A DNA stretch of 64,000 bases, from the NCBI RefSeq assembly GCF_049844995.1, contig NZ_JBNCMC010000001.1, positions 434,001 to 498,000 on the forward strand, in the 5' to 3' direction. The DNA is from Luteimicrobium sp049844995. GTDB taxonomy: Bacteria; Actinomycetota; Actinomycetes; Actinomycetales; Cellulomonadaceae. Below, piece by piece: positions 36,259 to 44,808 of this stretch (within the stretch, counting starts at the first letter, position 1; every line of letters begins with the position of its first letter). Below the pieces are notes generated by a model. It worked only from the letters and a program-made list of their open reading frames with translations. It was not told the DNA's origin and made no database searches. Both the position numbers and the translations under genes were made by a program.

Positions 36259-36641
36259 CCACCACCGTCGTGTCTCGGCTGCCGCTGGTCCGGCGCCTCG
36301 TGCTGGTCTACCTGGCACTCGGTCTGGCGACCGTGGCCGCGCTGGTCGTCCTGTCTTTCGTCGCGCCCGACCACGTCACCCCCGAGGCATGGGTCCGCGG
36401 CGTGATCGTCGCCGGCACGGCGTTCCTCACGCTGCGCTTCGCGCAGGGCGCGCTCCGGCGCGAGGCCCGCGCTCTGCTGCGGCTCCGCATCGTCCTTGCC
36501 GTGCTGTGCGTGGCGGTGCTCGCCGTGCTCGCGTTCCTGCCGCTGCCGGGCTGGATGGTCGTGGAGCAGGCCGCGTGCGCCGTCGTCCTCCTGGCCGCGG
36601 CCGTCCTCGCGTTCCGCGAGCCGGACCGGTCGGAGCCCTAG
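36255..36641 (+). CDS. Small four-helix membrane protein
   Basis: A 128-residue protein with four hydrophobic helices (about 15-38, 47-64, 76-97, 101-120) separated by short basic turns. ATGA overlap with the TetR stop indicates coupled translation. I recognise no family. It could be the target of the TetR-regulated response. Confidence 0.75.
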   Translation: MTTTVVSRLPLVRRLVLVYLALGLATVAALVVLSFVAPDHVTPEAWVRGVIVAGTAFLTLRFAQGALRREARALLRLRIVLAVLCVAVLAVLAFLPLPGWMVVEQAACAVVLLAAAVLAFREPDRSEP

Positions 36642-36657
36642 CGCCGACCGGGCGTCA
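36639..36657. terminator. 19-nt hairpin spanning convergent stops (second copy)
   Basis: TAGCGCCGACCGGGCGTCA holds the TAG stop of the small membrane protein and the TGA (complement) of the minus-strand gene. The loop and right arm are identical to those at 22827-22845, with the same 13-nt spacing between stops. Confidence 0.55.
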
Positions 36658-37002
36658 GTGCGGCAGTGCGGCGGCGACGCGGCCCTGCCACTCGGCGAAG
36701 GCCTGACGTGCCCGGGAGACGCCGACCGCGCCAGCCATGGCGCCCGTGTTGCCGCGGTCGAGCCGGACCACGGAGCCGTTCCCGTCGGGCGCCGCGAACA
36801 CCTTGACCGTGTACTTGAGGTGCTGGCGCTTCTTGCCGGCGAGCGCACCGAACATCGCCGTCATCGAAGCTGAGCCCCGCACGATCTCCGCCGAGAACTC
36901 GTCGAGCGGCCTGACCTCGCAGCCCTCGGCGGAGAACACGCCGTAGGTCAGGTCGCGCGCCTGCGCGGGGTGGGCGGTGGTCAGGATGTCGTCGGCGGCC
37001 AT
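36655..37002 (-). CDS. Conserved-looking small protein of unknown function
   Basis: A 115-residue protein from ATG 37002. It appears alpha/beta with strands such as EFSAEIVRGSASMTAMFG and HLKYTVKVFAAPDGNGSVVRLDRG, and a final helix. It has no signal peptide or membrane segment. I recognise no family. Codon use fits the neighbours. It converges on the small membrane protein through a shared hairpin. Confidence 0.65.
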   Translation of the reverse strand: MAADDILTTAHPAQARDLTYGVFSAEGCEVRPLDEFSAEIVRGSASMTAMFGALAGKKRQHLKYTVKVFAAPDGNGSVVRLDRGNTGAMAGAVGVSRARQAFAEWQGRVAAALPH

Positions 37003-37066
37003 GCCGTGCTCCTCATGCTCCGGGGTGCCGCGCGTGTGCCTCGGCGGCCCGAAGGTACCAGAGCGC

Positions 37067-37255
37067 CCCGGCGACGACTGGCGCCGGTCGACCCGGGTCG
37101 AGGTCTACCTGACGGACGACGGGCGCGCCCTCGCCGAGCGCGGTGCGGCCCAGGTGCGCGCGGCGCTCGAGCCGTCGACGGCGACGCTCACCGGCGCGGA
37201 GCGGCGGCGGCTCCAGGCGCTTCTCGAGAAGCTCGTCGACGCCGGCCTCCGCTGA
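37067..37255 (+). pseudogene. 3' remnant of a MarR-family regulator
   Basis: The open frame encodes GDDWRRSTRVEVYLTDDGRA, followed by ERRRLQALLEKLVDAG. This matches the wing and dimerisation helix of MarR regulators (normally D-x-R-x4-V-x-LT-x-x-G). The N-terminal half with the recognition helix is absent: upstream codons are unrelated and run into the 5' end of the opposite-strand gene. No start or ribosome site fits. It is best read as a truncated, decaying gene. Confidence 0.55.
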
Positions 37256-37262
37256 GACAGCC

Positions 37263-37335
37263 CGCCGAGTACGAGGGTTTCCCGCGAGTACGAGGGAATT
37301 CTCCTCGTACTCGCGGGAAACCCTCGTACTCGGCG
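37263..37335. repeat. Perfect 33-bp-arm palindrome with internal repeats
   Basis: The left arm 37263-37295 and right arm 37303-37335 are perfectly complementary over 33 bp, with a 7-nt centre that includes an EcoRI-like GAATTC. Each arm contains two copies of a GAGTACGAGG unit. It lies after the MarR remnant and 25 bp before the racemase stop. It is a terminator or mobile REP-like element. Confidence 0.85.
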
Positions 37336-37360
37336 ATAGGTGGGCCGGACGGGGCGGGCG

Positions 37361-38059
<699 letters not shown>

Positions 38060-38136
38060 GGGTCCACGATGGCCGCTCGGGTTGCCATCACGGAATCCCC
38101 GTGCTCGTAGGCGCGGGCATAAGCGATGCTTGGACC

Positions 38137-39051
38137 ATGACGAGCGTCCCCCCGGCCCCCGACGGACCTTCCCCGCTCGACCCCCGCCGCCTCCTCATCC
38201 TGCGCGCCGTGGCGCAGGCGGGCTCCATCAGCGCGGGCGCCCGGGCGCTCGGCTGGACGCAGCCCGCCGTCTCGCAGCACCTCCAGGCGCTCGAGCGCAG
38301 CGCCCGCACCCCGCTCGTGCTCCGCCACAGCGGTGGGGTGACGCTCACGGAGGCGGGGCGGGCCGCCGTCGTGCACGCGGACGCCATCGCGGCGCACCTG
38401 GACGCGGCCGCGCGCGAGGTCGGCGAGCTCGCCGCGCTGGGCGCGGGGACGGTGCGGCTCGCGGCGTTCCCGTCGGCGCTGGCGGTCCTCGTCCCGCCCG
38501 CGCTGGAGCGCCTCGCGACCGCGACGGGCGTCGAGGTGCGGCTGGTCGAGGCGGAGCCGCCCGAGGCGGTCGAGCTGGTGCGCGCGGGCGAGGTCGACGT
38601 CGCGCTGACCTTCGGGTACGCCGAGTCGCCCGGCGTCCCCGCGGACCTGGAGGGCCTGGCGCTGGGCGTCGACCCCGTGGACGTCGTGCTGCCCGCGGCG
38701 CACCCCGCGGCGGACCGGTCGGCCCTCCGCCTCGTCGATCTCGCCGACGACGACTGGGTCGCCGGGTGCGTCCGCTGCCGCGAGCACCTCGTCGCCTCCG
38801 CGGCCGCCGCGGGCTTCGTGCCGCGGGTCCGGCACGAGACGGACGACTACGTCGTCGTGCAGCAGCTCGTGGCGCGCGGGCTCGCGGTCGCCGCGCTGCC
38901 CCGCACCGCGCTGGAGGCCTACCGGCACCCGGATGTCACCACGAGGGCGGTGGAGGGCCTCGACGGCCGCAGCCTGCACGCCGTCCACCGCGCGGGAGTC
39001 GAGCGGGTCCCCGCGGTCGCCGCGCTGCTGGGCGCCCTGCGCCGAGGGTGA
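38137..39051 (+). CDS. LysR-family transcriptional regulator
   Basis: A 304-residue protein from ATG 38137. The winged helix is LLILRAVAQAGSISAGARAL then GWTQPAVSQHLQALE. The effector domain begins GTVRLAAFPSALAVLVPPAL. The palindrome AAGCGATGCTT (38121-38131) directly before the start is a likely LysR (T-N11-A-type) site that may control both this gene and the divergent racemase. The next gene, a PIG-L deacetylase, follows closely. Confidence 0.9.
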   Translation: MTSVPPAPDGPSPLDPRRLLILRAVAQAGSISAGARALGWTQPAVSQHLQALERSARTPLVLRHSGGVTLTEAGRAAVVHADAIAAHLDAAAREVGELAALGAGTVRLAAFPSALAVLVPPALERLATATGVEVRLVEAEPPEAVELVRAGEVDVALTFGYAESPGVPADLEGLALGVDPVDVVLPAAHPAADRSALRLVDLADDDWVAGCVRCREHLVASAAAAGFVPRVRHETDDYVVVQQLVARGLAVAALPRTALEAYRHPDVTTRAVEGLDGRSLHAVHRAGVERVPAVAALLGALRRG

Positions 39052-39071
39052 CGCGGTGGGACGATGCCGAG

Positions 39072-39839
39072 GTGACCACCCCTGACGCGCCCCCGGCGCT
39101 CGCGACCTTCGACGACGGCGCGGTGCGCCGCGTGCTGTGCGTCGTCGCCCATCCGGACGACATGGAGTACGGCGGGTCGGCGCTCGTGGCGCGGTGGGTC
39201 GAGCGCGGTGCGGAGGCCGCGTACCTCCTGCTCACGGGCGGCGAGGCGGGGATCGAGGGCATGGATCCCGACGAGACGCGGCGGGTGCGCGCCGTCGAGC
39301 AGCAGCGCGCGTGCGAGCAGGTCGGCGTCGGGGACCTCGAGATCCTCGACCACCCGGACGGCACGCTGGTGTACGGGCTGGACCTGCGGCACGACGTGGC
39401 GCGCGCCGTCCGCCGCTTCCGCCCCGACACCGTGGTCGTCATGACGTGGGAGCTCGAGACGCCGTGGGGGCTCAACCAGGCGGACCACCGGGCCGCGGGC
39501 GTCGCCGCGATCGACGGCGTGCGCGACGCCGACAACACGTGGATCTTCCGGGACCTCGCCGACGCCGGGCTGCCGAAGTGGGGGCCCGACCGGATCGTCG
39601 TCATGGGTCACCCCGCCCCGACGCACGGCGCCGACGTGTCGGGGGAGCCGCTCGAGCGGGCGATCCGGTCGCTCGAGGCGCACGAGCAGTACCTCGCGGC
39701 GCTGCCCTGGCACCCCGCGCCGCGCGACATGCTGGGCGGCATGACGGCGGCCCAGGGCGCGGCGCTCGGTGTCCCCAACGCCGTGCTGTTCAAGGTCTAC
39801 GAGCTCAAGGCGCCCCCGACGACCGACGACGCGTCGTGA
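39072..39839 (+). CDS. PIG-L/LmbE-family zinc deacetylase
   Basis: A 255-residue protein from GTG 39072, giving an MTTPDAP start; GTG 39048, which overlaps the LysR stop by 4 nt, is possible. The zinc motif VVAHPDDMEYGGS (His, Asp, Asp) and the third ligand His in LNQADHRAAG are visible, as is LLTGGEAG. Members remove acetyl groups from N-acetylglucosaminyl compounds, for example in mycothiol biosynthesis or mycothiol-conjugate turnover (MshB/Mca). The specific substrate is not evident. GTGA overlap with the AlkA-like gene. Confidence 0.85.
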   Translation: MTTPDAPPALATFDDGAVRRVLCVVAHPDDMEYGGSALVARWVERGAEAAYLLLTGGEAGIEGMDPDETRRVRAVEQQRACEQVGVGDLEILDHPDGTLVYGLDLRHDVARAVRRFRPDTVVVMTWELETPWGLNQADHRAAGVAAIDGVRDADNTWIFRDLADAGLPKWGPDRIVVMGHPAPTHGADVSGEPLERAIRSLEAHEQYLAALPWHPAPRDMLGGMTAAQGAALGVPNAVLFKVYELKAPPTTDDAS

Positions 39840-40681
39840 CCTCCCGCCACGAGGTGCGGCTCGAGGTGCGCGGGCCGTGGTCGCTCGCGACGTGCCGCCG
39901 GTTCTGGGAGGGCTTCACACCGGCGGCGCTCGCGGGCGACGACCGCGACGGCCACCTGCGCACCGCGTTCCGGGTCGAGGCCGACTGGTCGCCCGCGACG
40001 GCCGACGTCGCCCAGGACGGTCCGGTCGCGCGCGTCGTCGTGCAGGGAACCGGCGACCTGGACGAGGCCGCGGCACAGGTGGCGCGGTTCCTCGCGCTCG
40101 ACGCCGACGCCACCACGTGGCCGGACGTCGGACGGCGGGACCCGGTGGTCGGTGCCGTCCAGGAGAGGCTCCCCGGGCTGCGGCCCTGCGGGTTCCACTC
40201 GCCCTACGAGGCCGCGGCGTGGGCCGTGCTGTCCCAGCGGATCAGCATGGTCCAGGCCGCGCGGCTGCGGACGGCGCTCGTCGCCCGCCACGGGGACGAC
40301 GGCGCGTTCCCGGCGCCCGCCCGGCTCCGCGACCTTGCCGGCGGCGACCTGGAGCTGCCCGGGCGCAAGGCCGAGTACCTCGGCGCGGTCGCCGAGGCCG
40401 CACTCGACGGGCGCCTCGACACGCGCGCCCTGCGCGCCGTCGACCCGGAGGACGCCCGCCGCGAGGTCGCCGCGATCCACGGTCTCGGCCCGTTCGCCGC
40501 CGACCTCGTCGTGCTGCGCGGAGCCAACGTGCCCGACGCCGTCCCGCGCCACGAGCCGCGGCTGCGGACCGTCGTGGCCGAGCAGTATCCGGGCCGCGAG
40601 CTCGACGACGTCGCCGACGCATGGCGCCCGTGGCGGACGTGGGCGTCGTTCCACCTGCGCGCCGCCTCCGGAGCCGGTTGA
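39836..40681 (+). CDS. AlkA-like DNA-3-methyladenine glycosylase with Glu at the catalytic Asp position
   Basis: A 281-residue protein of the HhH-GPD superfamily. An N-terminal beta domain (1-115) precedes the helical part PYEAAAWAVLSQRISMVQA. The helix-hairpin-helix reads IHGLGPFAADLVVLRG, followed by VPDAVPRHEPRL. In AlkA the residue aligned with Glu240 is the catalytic Asp (Asp238 in E. coli); here it is Glu. The protein may still excise alkylated bases or may only bind them. It starts GTG 39836 in a 4-nt overlap with the deacetylase gene. Confidence 0.82.
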   Translation: MTSRHEVRLEVRGPWSLATCRRFWEGFTPAALAGDDRDGHLRTAFRVEADWSPATADVAQDGPVARVVVQGTGDLDEAAAQVARFLALDADATTWPDVGRRDPVVGAVQERLPGLRPCGFHSPYEAAAWAVLSQRISMVQAARLRTALVARHGDDGAFPAPARLRDLAGGDLELPGRKAEYLGAVAEAALDGRLDTRALRAVDPEDARREVAAIHGLGPFAADLVVLRGANVPDAVPRHEPRLRTVVAEQYPGRELDDVADAWRPWRTWASFHLRAASGAG

Positions 40682-40758
40682 CGGCAGGCGGTGCGCCCGA
40701 CGCGGATACGCTGACGGGGTCGTCGGGCCCAGTGCGGGACCGCAGAGGGAGCGTGGCG

Positions 40759-41787
40759 GTGGCACGGATCACGATCGCCGACATCGCCCGCCGTGCGGGC
40801 GTGTCGACGGGGGCTGTGTCGTACGCGCTCAACGACCGACCGGGCGTCTCGCAGGCGACCCGCGAGCGGATCCTCGCCGTGGCCGCGGAGCTGGGCTGGC
40901 GGCCGTCGGCGGCGGCCCGCTCGCTGTCCGGCGCGCGCACCGAGACGGTGGGCCTCGTGCTCGCGCGCGACCCGAGCGCCCTGGGTGCCGAGTCGTTCTA
41001 CATGCAGTTCATCGCGGGCATCGAGTCCGAGCTCCAGCGGCGGTCCTACGGGCTGCTGCTCCAGGTCGTACCGACCCTCGAGGCGGAGCTCGCGACGTAC
41101 CGGACCTGGCGCGCGGCCCGGCGCGTGGACGGCGTCGTGCTCGTCGACCCCCGCGTGGACGACCCGCGCGTCCGTCTGCTGTCCGAGCCGGACGCGCTGC
41201 CGGCCGTCGTCGTCGGCGACCCGACCCTGGCGAACGGCCTCATGAACGTCTGGACGGACGACGCCGCAGCGATCCGCGAGTCCGTGCGCTACCTGCACGG
41301 GGCCGGGCACCGTCGCGTCGTGCGGGTCGGCGGCACCGAGGGGTACGTGCACACGCTCATCCGCGACGAGGCGTTCCGCGAGGAGACCGCGCGGCTCGGC
41401 ATGGAGGGTGTCGTCGCCCGGACGGACTACACGCCGGGCGAGGGGGCGGCCGTGACGCGTGCGCTGCTGGAGGATGGCGCGCTCAGGCCGACGGCGTTCA
41501 TCTACGACAACGACGTGATGGCGCTCGCGGGGTTGGGCGTGGCTCGCGAGCTCGGCCTGGACGTGCCGGCGCAGCTGTCGATCGTCGCGTGGGACGACTC
41601 GGCGCTGTGCCTCGCGACCTACCCGCGGCTCTCCGCGCTGAGCCACGACGTGACGGGTTTCGGTGCGCACGTCGCGCGGCGGCTGTTCGACCGGCTCGAC
41701 GGCGGCCCCGTGGGCAGCTTCCTCGACTCGACCCCGGCGCTCCGTCTGCGCGGGACGACGGGCCCGGTCGCGGAGCGGCCGGCGTAG
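40759..41787 (+). CDS. LacI-family regulator (upstream of AGE epimerase)
   Basis: A 342-residue protein. GTG 40759 was chosen because AGAGGGA lies 8 nt upstream; GTG 40753 is too close. The product begins VARITIADIARRAGVSTGAV (helix-turn-helix), then hinge ARSLSGARTETVGLVLARDP and a sugar-sensing domain. The next gene is an AGE-family epimerase, and a LacI-type palindrome sits just before it, which suggests direct control. The effector is unknown. Confidence 0.9.
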   Translation: MARITIADIARRAGVSTGAVSYALNDRPGVSQATRERILAVAAELGWRPSAAARSLSGARTETVGLVLARDPSALGAESFYMQFIAGIESELQRRSYGLLLQVVPTLEAELATYRTWRAARRVDGVVLVDPRVDDPRVRLLSEPDALPAVVVGDPTLANGLMNVWTDDAAAIRESVRYLHGAGHRRVVRVGGTEGYVHTLIRDEAFREETARLGMEGVVARTDYTPGEGAAVTRALLEDGALRPTAFIYDNDVMALAGLGVARELGLDVPAQLSIVAWDDSALCLATYPRLSALSHDVTGFGAHVARRLFDRLDGGPVGSFLDSTPALRLRGTTGPVAERPA

Positions 41788-41907
41788 AGCGGGTGAACGG
41801 CGTCGTCGGCGCTTGACGACCCCGATACTTAAGCGTTTCACTAAGCCTGTTCGTCACGTAAGCCGACGTTTTCCCAGTTTCGAGACGCCAGGGTCGGCTA
41901 GGGTTTC

Positions 41908-41919
41908 GACAGCGTTGTC
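41908..41919. promoter_or_regulatory. LacI-type operator before AGE epimerase
   Basis: GACAGCGTTGTC is a CG-centred palindrome with 5 of 6 bases paired, 27 nt before the AGE start. It is preceded by a weaker candidate, TTAAGCGTTTCA, near 41829. It is the probable target of the LacI protein encoded just upstream. Confidence 0.55.
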
Positions 41920-41946
41920 AGACAGCGAACGGCAAGGAGTGCCCGC

Positions 41947-43212
41947 ATGACCCGTTGGACCGACCTCCCCACGCACCGCGCGTGGCTCCAGCAGCACGCC
42001 GAGGCGCTGCTCGCGTTCGGCCGCCGGACGGCCGGGCCCGGCGGGGGTGCGTACTGGCTCGACGCGGTCGGCAGACCGGAGACGGAACGCGGCGTGCAGA
42101 CGTGGATCACGGGCCGGACGGTGCACGTCTACTCGCTCGGCCACCTGCTCGGCATCCCGGGTGCGCGGGCCGTCGCCCAGCGTGCGCTCGACGGGCTCGC
42201 CGGACCCGACGCGCCCCTCCACGACGCCGAGTACGGCGGTTGGTACGGCACGGTCTTCCCCGACGGCACGCACACCGAGGGCAAGGAGGCGTACCAGCAC
42301 GCGTTCGTCGTCCTCGCCGCGACGTCCGCCGTCCGCGCCGGGCTCGACGGCGCGCGGGCCCTCCTCGACGAAGCGACCCGCGTCTACCTCGACCGGTTCT
42401 GGGACGACGAGGCCGGCCTCAGCGTGGACACGTGGGACACCGCCTTCACCACGCTCGACCCGTACCGCGGCGTCAACGCCAACATGCACTCGGTCGAGGC
42501 GATGCTCGCCGCGGCCGACGCCACGGGCGACACCGCATGGCTCGACCGTGCCGCGCGGATCGCCGGGTTCGTCGTCGGGCAGGCGGAGCGCCACGAGTGG
42601 CGGATCCCCGAGCACTTCGGGCCCGACTGGGTCCCCGACCTCGAGCTCAACCGCGACCGCCCCGACGACCCGTTCAAGCCGTTCGGCGCGACGGTCGGGC
42701 ACGGGCTCGAGTGGGCGCGCCTGCTGCTCCACCTCGAGGCCGCGCGCGACGCCGCAGGCCTGACGTCGCAGGTCGACTGGCACGCCGCGGCCGCCGGACT
42801 GTTCGACCGCGCCGTCGAGGACGGCTGGGACGTCGACGGCGCACCCGGCTTCGTGTACACCACGGACTGGGACGGCAAGCCCGTCGTCCGTCAGCGGATG
42901 CACTGGGTCGTCGCCGAGGCCGTCAACACGGCCGCCTCCCTCCAGGCGCGCGCCGTCCGGGCAGGTGACGAGTCCGCCGCCGACCGGTACGCCGACCTGT
43001 ACGCCCGCTGGTGGGACTACGCCGACCGGCACGTCCTCGACCACGAGAACGGGTCGTGGTTCCACGAGCTCGACCCCGAGAACCGGCCCGCCGGCACCGT
43101 GTGGCCCGGCAAGGCCGACCTCTACCACGCGTTCCAGGCGACGCTGGTCCCGCGCCTGCCGCTGGCGCCGTCGATGGCGACCGCCGTCGCCGAGGGCCTC
43201 CTGCGCCCCTGA
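41947..43212 (+). CDS. AGE-family sugar 2-epimerase / aldose-ketose isomerase
   Basis: A 421-residue protein (AAGGAG before ATG 41947) with an (alpha/alpha)6-barrel. Conserved AGE/YihS segments are visible: QTWITGRTVHVYSLGHLLG, EGKEAYQHAFVVLA, YRGVNANMHSVEAMLAA, GHGLEWARLLLHLE and WPGKADLYHAFQATL. The His residues in the last three are the catalytic ones in the family. Members act on N-acetylglucosamine, mannose, glucose or sulfoquinovose-related sugars. Without an N-acetyl-sugar context, a mannose/glucose isomerase or epimerase is likely. Controlled by the upstream LacI gene. Confidence 0.85.
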   Translation: MTRWTDLPTHRAWLQQHAEALLAFGRRTAGPGGGAYWLDAVGRPETERGVQTWITGRTVHVYSLGHLLGIPGARAVAQRALDGLAGPDAPLHDAEYGGWYGTVFPDGTHTEGKEAYQHAFVVLAATSAVRAGLDGARALLDEATRVYLDRFWDDEAGLSVDTWDTAFTTLDPYRGVNANMHSVEAMLAAADATGDTAWLDRAARIAGFVVGQAERHEWRIPEHFGPDWVPDLELNRDRPDDPFKPFGATVGHGLEWARLLLHLEAARDAAGLTSQVDWHAAAAGLFDRAVEDGWDVDGAPGFVYTTDWDGKPVVRQRMHWVVAEAVNTAASLQARAVRAGDESAADRYADLYARWWDYADRHVLDHENGSWFHELDPENRPAGTVWPGKADLYHAFQATLVPRLPLAPSMATAVAEGLLRP

Positions 43213-43249
43213 GACGCCTCGCCGACGACGGCGGGCGGAGGATGGGGGC

Positions 43250-43570
43250 ATGAGCACGTCGCCGCTCGAGCCTGATGCCGTGATCGAGGCGCGTGTCGGA
43301 GTGCCCGTCGCGCTCCCGCTCGCCGACGCCGGTCCTACCGGCTACTCATGGCGTTTCGAGCTGCCCGACGGGGTCCACGGGGCGGGCTCGACCGACGCGG
43401 TGGCGCCCGCCCCGGGCCTGGCCCTGGGTACGCCGTCCGGCGTGCTCCCGCTCGTGACCGTCGACCGCCCGGGAACGTACGACGTGACGGCCGTGCTCGC
43501 GCGTCCCTGGGAACAGGACGGCGTCCGGACCCTCACCGTCCGGATCGTCGGCATCGGGTCGGAGACCTGA
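43250..43570 (+). CDS. Chagasin-like (I42) cysteine-protease inhibitor
   Basis: A 106-residue protein, all-beta by appearance, with no signal peptide. ATG 43250 has GGAGG 9 nt upstream. Chagasin family features are: the first inhibitory loop AGPTGYSW (NPTTGYxW in the family, residues 27-34), a Gly-containing second loop LGTPSG (59-64), and the third loop LARPWEQD (83-90, RPW motif), followed by the closing strand VRTLTVRIV. I42 proteins block papain-type (C1) peptidases. The convergent neighbour 42 bp away encodes exactly such a protein, which strongly supports the call. The second loop is degenerate. Confidence 0.7.
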   Translation: MSTSPLEPDAVIEARVGVPVALPLADAGPTGYSWRFELPDGVHGAGSTDAVAPAPGLALGTPSGVLPLVTVDRPGTYDVTAVLARPWEQDGVRTLTVRIVGIGSET

Positions 43571-43605
43571 GCCGGGCGGGACCACCATCGGTGAGCCCGC
43601 CCGGC
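43571..43605. terminator. Bidirectional hairpin between inhibitor and C1 peptidase genes
   Basis: Perfect 10-bp arms GCCGGGCGGG (43571-43580) and CCCGCCCGGC (43596-43605), with an inner CACC/GGTG pairing and an ATC loop. It fills the gap between the two convergent genes and would end both transcripts. Confidence 0.75.
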
Positions 43606-43612
43606 ATCCCGG

Positions 43613-44689
43613 TCAGCGGAGCAGGGCAGGGCGGAGCACAAAGTCTTCCACCGGGCCCGGTCCCGGGATCGGGAGCGGCCGCTGCAGGACCTTGATGTCC
43701 TTGAGCTTCGCGAGGTCGAGGAGGCGGACGTCGATCGGCCGCGGCGCGACCACCCCGGTGCACCCGAAGAACGCCTCGCCGTCGATGCCGCTGTCCCCAT
43801 AGCCGAGCTCGAAGAAGCCGGCGCCCGTCCCGTCGGGCTGCGCCGCACCACCGAAGCCGGTACCCCACGAGTTGCGGCAGATCCAGCAGCCCCGGTCGTC
43901 GTCGTACCCCACGACGAGCACGGCGTGCCCGCCGCGGCTCTTGCCCGTCACGTGCCGGAAGACGCCGCCGGCGTAGACGTCGAAGTCCTCGAACACCGTG
44001 AAGCCGCAGATCATCGGCCCGACCGTCGAGAGGTACGTCTTGCGATCGTCGCCCGTGTGGGCGGTGAAGTTCGTGATCGAGTAGGCGCGCCTGAGCCGCT
44101 GGGCGCGGCAGTGGGCCGCCCAGAGGCTGTTCGGATCGGCCGGGTTCGTGACCTGCGGCGGCGAGTCGAACGCCGACATGTAGGGGAACGACGCCTCGGT
44201 CGAGATGCCGCGCTGACGGACCTGGTCGAGCGAGTCGTGGTTGTTCCAGCCGCCGCAGTGTGCGCCGTGGCTCGAGCAGAAGTGCTGGTCGGCCTCGGAC
44301 AGATCCAGGTCGTGGACGCCCAGCTCGATCGCGGCCTGAGCCGACACCAGCCCGGCCGTCGCGAACGATACGCACGACCCGCACCACCGCTGGTCCGTGA
44401 CCGCTCCGATGACGCCGCGGTCGCGCCAGTCGAACCGGCGCGGCTGCACGCGCAGGAACTTCGCGAGGACGCTCGGGTCGAGCAGGCGGTTGCGGCTGAG
44501 GGCCGTGGGGTTGAGCTGCAAGGCCTGCAGCAGGGTCGCTCCCACGGCTTCTGACGCGGCGAGCTGGGTGGCGACCGACGGCTCGAAGCCGAGCGAGTGC
44601 GGCTCGTCGTCGGGGACGACCCGGACGCGCCACGAGAGGTTCTCCGAGCGGATCTGCTGCTGCAGCCGGTCGAGGTCGAGCGGTGCCAT
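43613..44689 (-). CDS. Papain-like (C1A) cysteine peptidase
   Basis: A 358-residue protein. Residues 1-84 look like a propeptide or extra domain. The mature start FDWRDRGVIGAVTDQRWCGS is typical of papain. The complete catalytic set is present: Gln100 (oxyanion hole), Cys106 in CGSCVSFA, His255 in GGHAVLVVGY and Asn273 in CRNSWGTGFG. Further cysteines (103, 138, 145, 194, 228, 268, 271, 310) may form disulfides. No signal peptide is visible, so it could be cytosolic or exported by another route. Bacterial C1 peptidases are rather rare. It is convergent with a chagasin-like inhibitor gene, its likely partner. Confidence 0.88.
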   Translation of the reverse strand: MAPLDLDRLQQQIRSENLSWRVRVVPDDEPHSLGFEPSVATQLAASEAVGATLLQALQLNPTALSRNRLLDPSVLAKFLRVQPRRFDWRDRGVIGAVTDQRWCGSCVSFATAGLVSAQAAIELGVHDLDLSEADQHFCSSHGAHCGGWNNHDSLDQVRQRGISTEASFPYMSAFDSPPQVTNPADPNSLWAAHCRAQRLRRAYSITNFTAHTGDDRKTYLSTVGPMICGFTVFEDFDVYAGGVFRHVTGKSRGGHAVLVVGYDDDRGCWICRNSWGTGFGGAAQPDGTGAGFFELGYGDSGIDGEAFFGCTGVVAPRPIDVRLLDLAKLKDIKVLQRPLPIPGPGPVEDFVLRPALLR

Positions 44690-44808
44690 GGTGGGCTCCT
44701 TCACCCGGGGCGACGGGGTGTCGTCCGTCCCCTGGAACGAGCGCCTGCGACGTGCGCGGGATACGGCTCCGTGGGATGAAGCGGAGGTCCGCCTCGCCGC
44801 GGAGCGCT

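Noticed and set aside
44734..44753. ECF-type promoter (GGAAC then CGT) upstream of the C1 peptidase
   Set aside because: The spacing is only 12 nt and it points away from both flanking gene starts.
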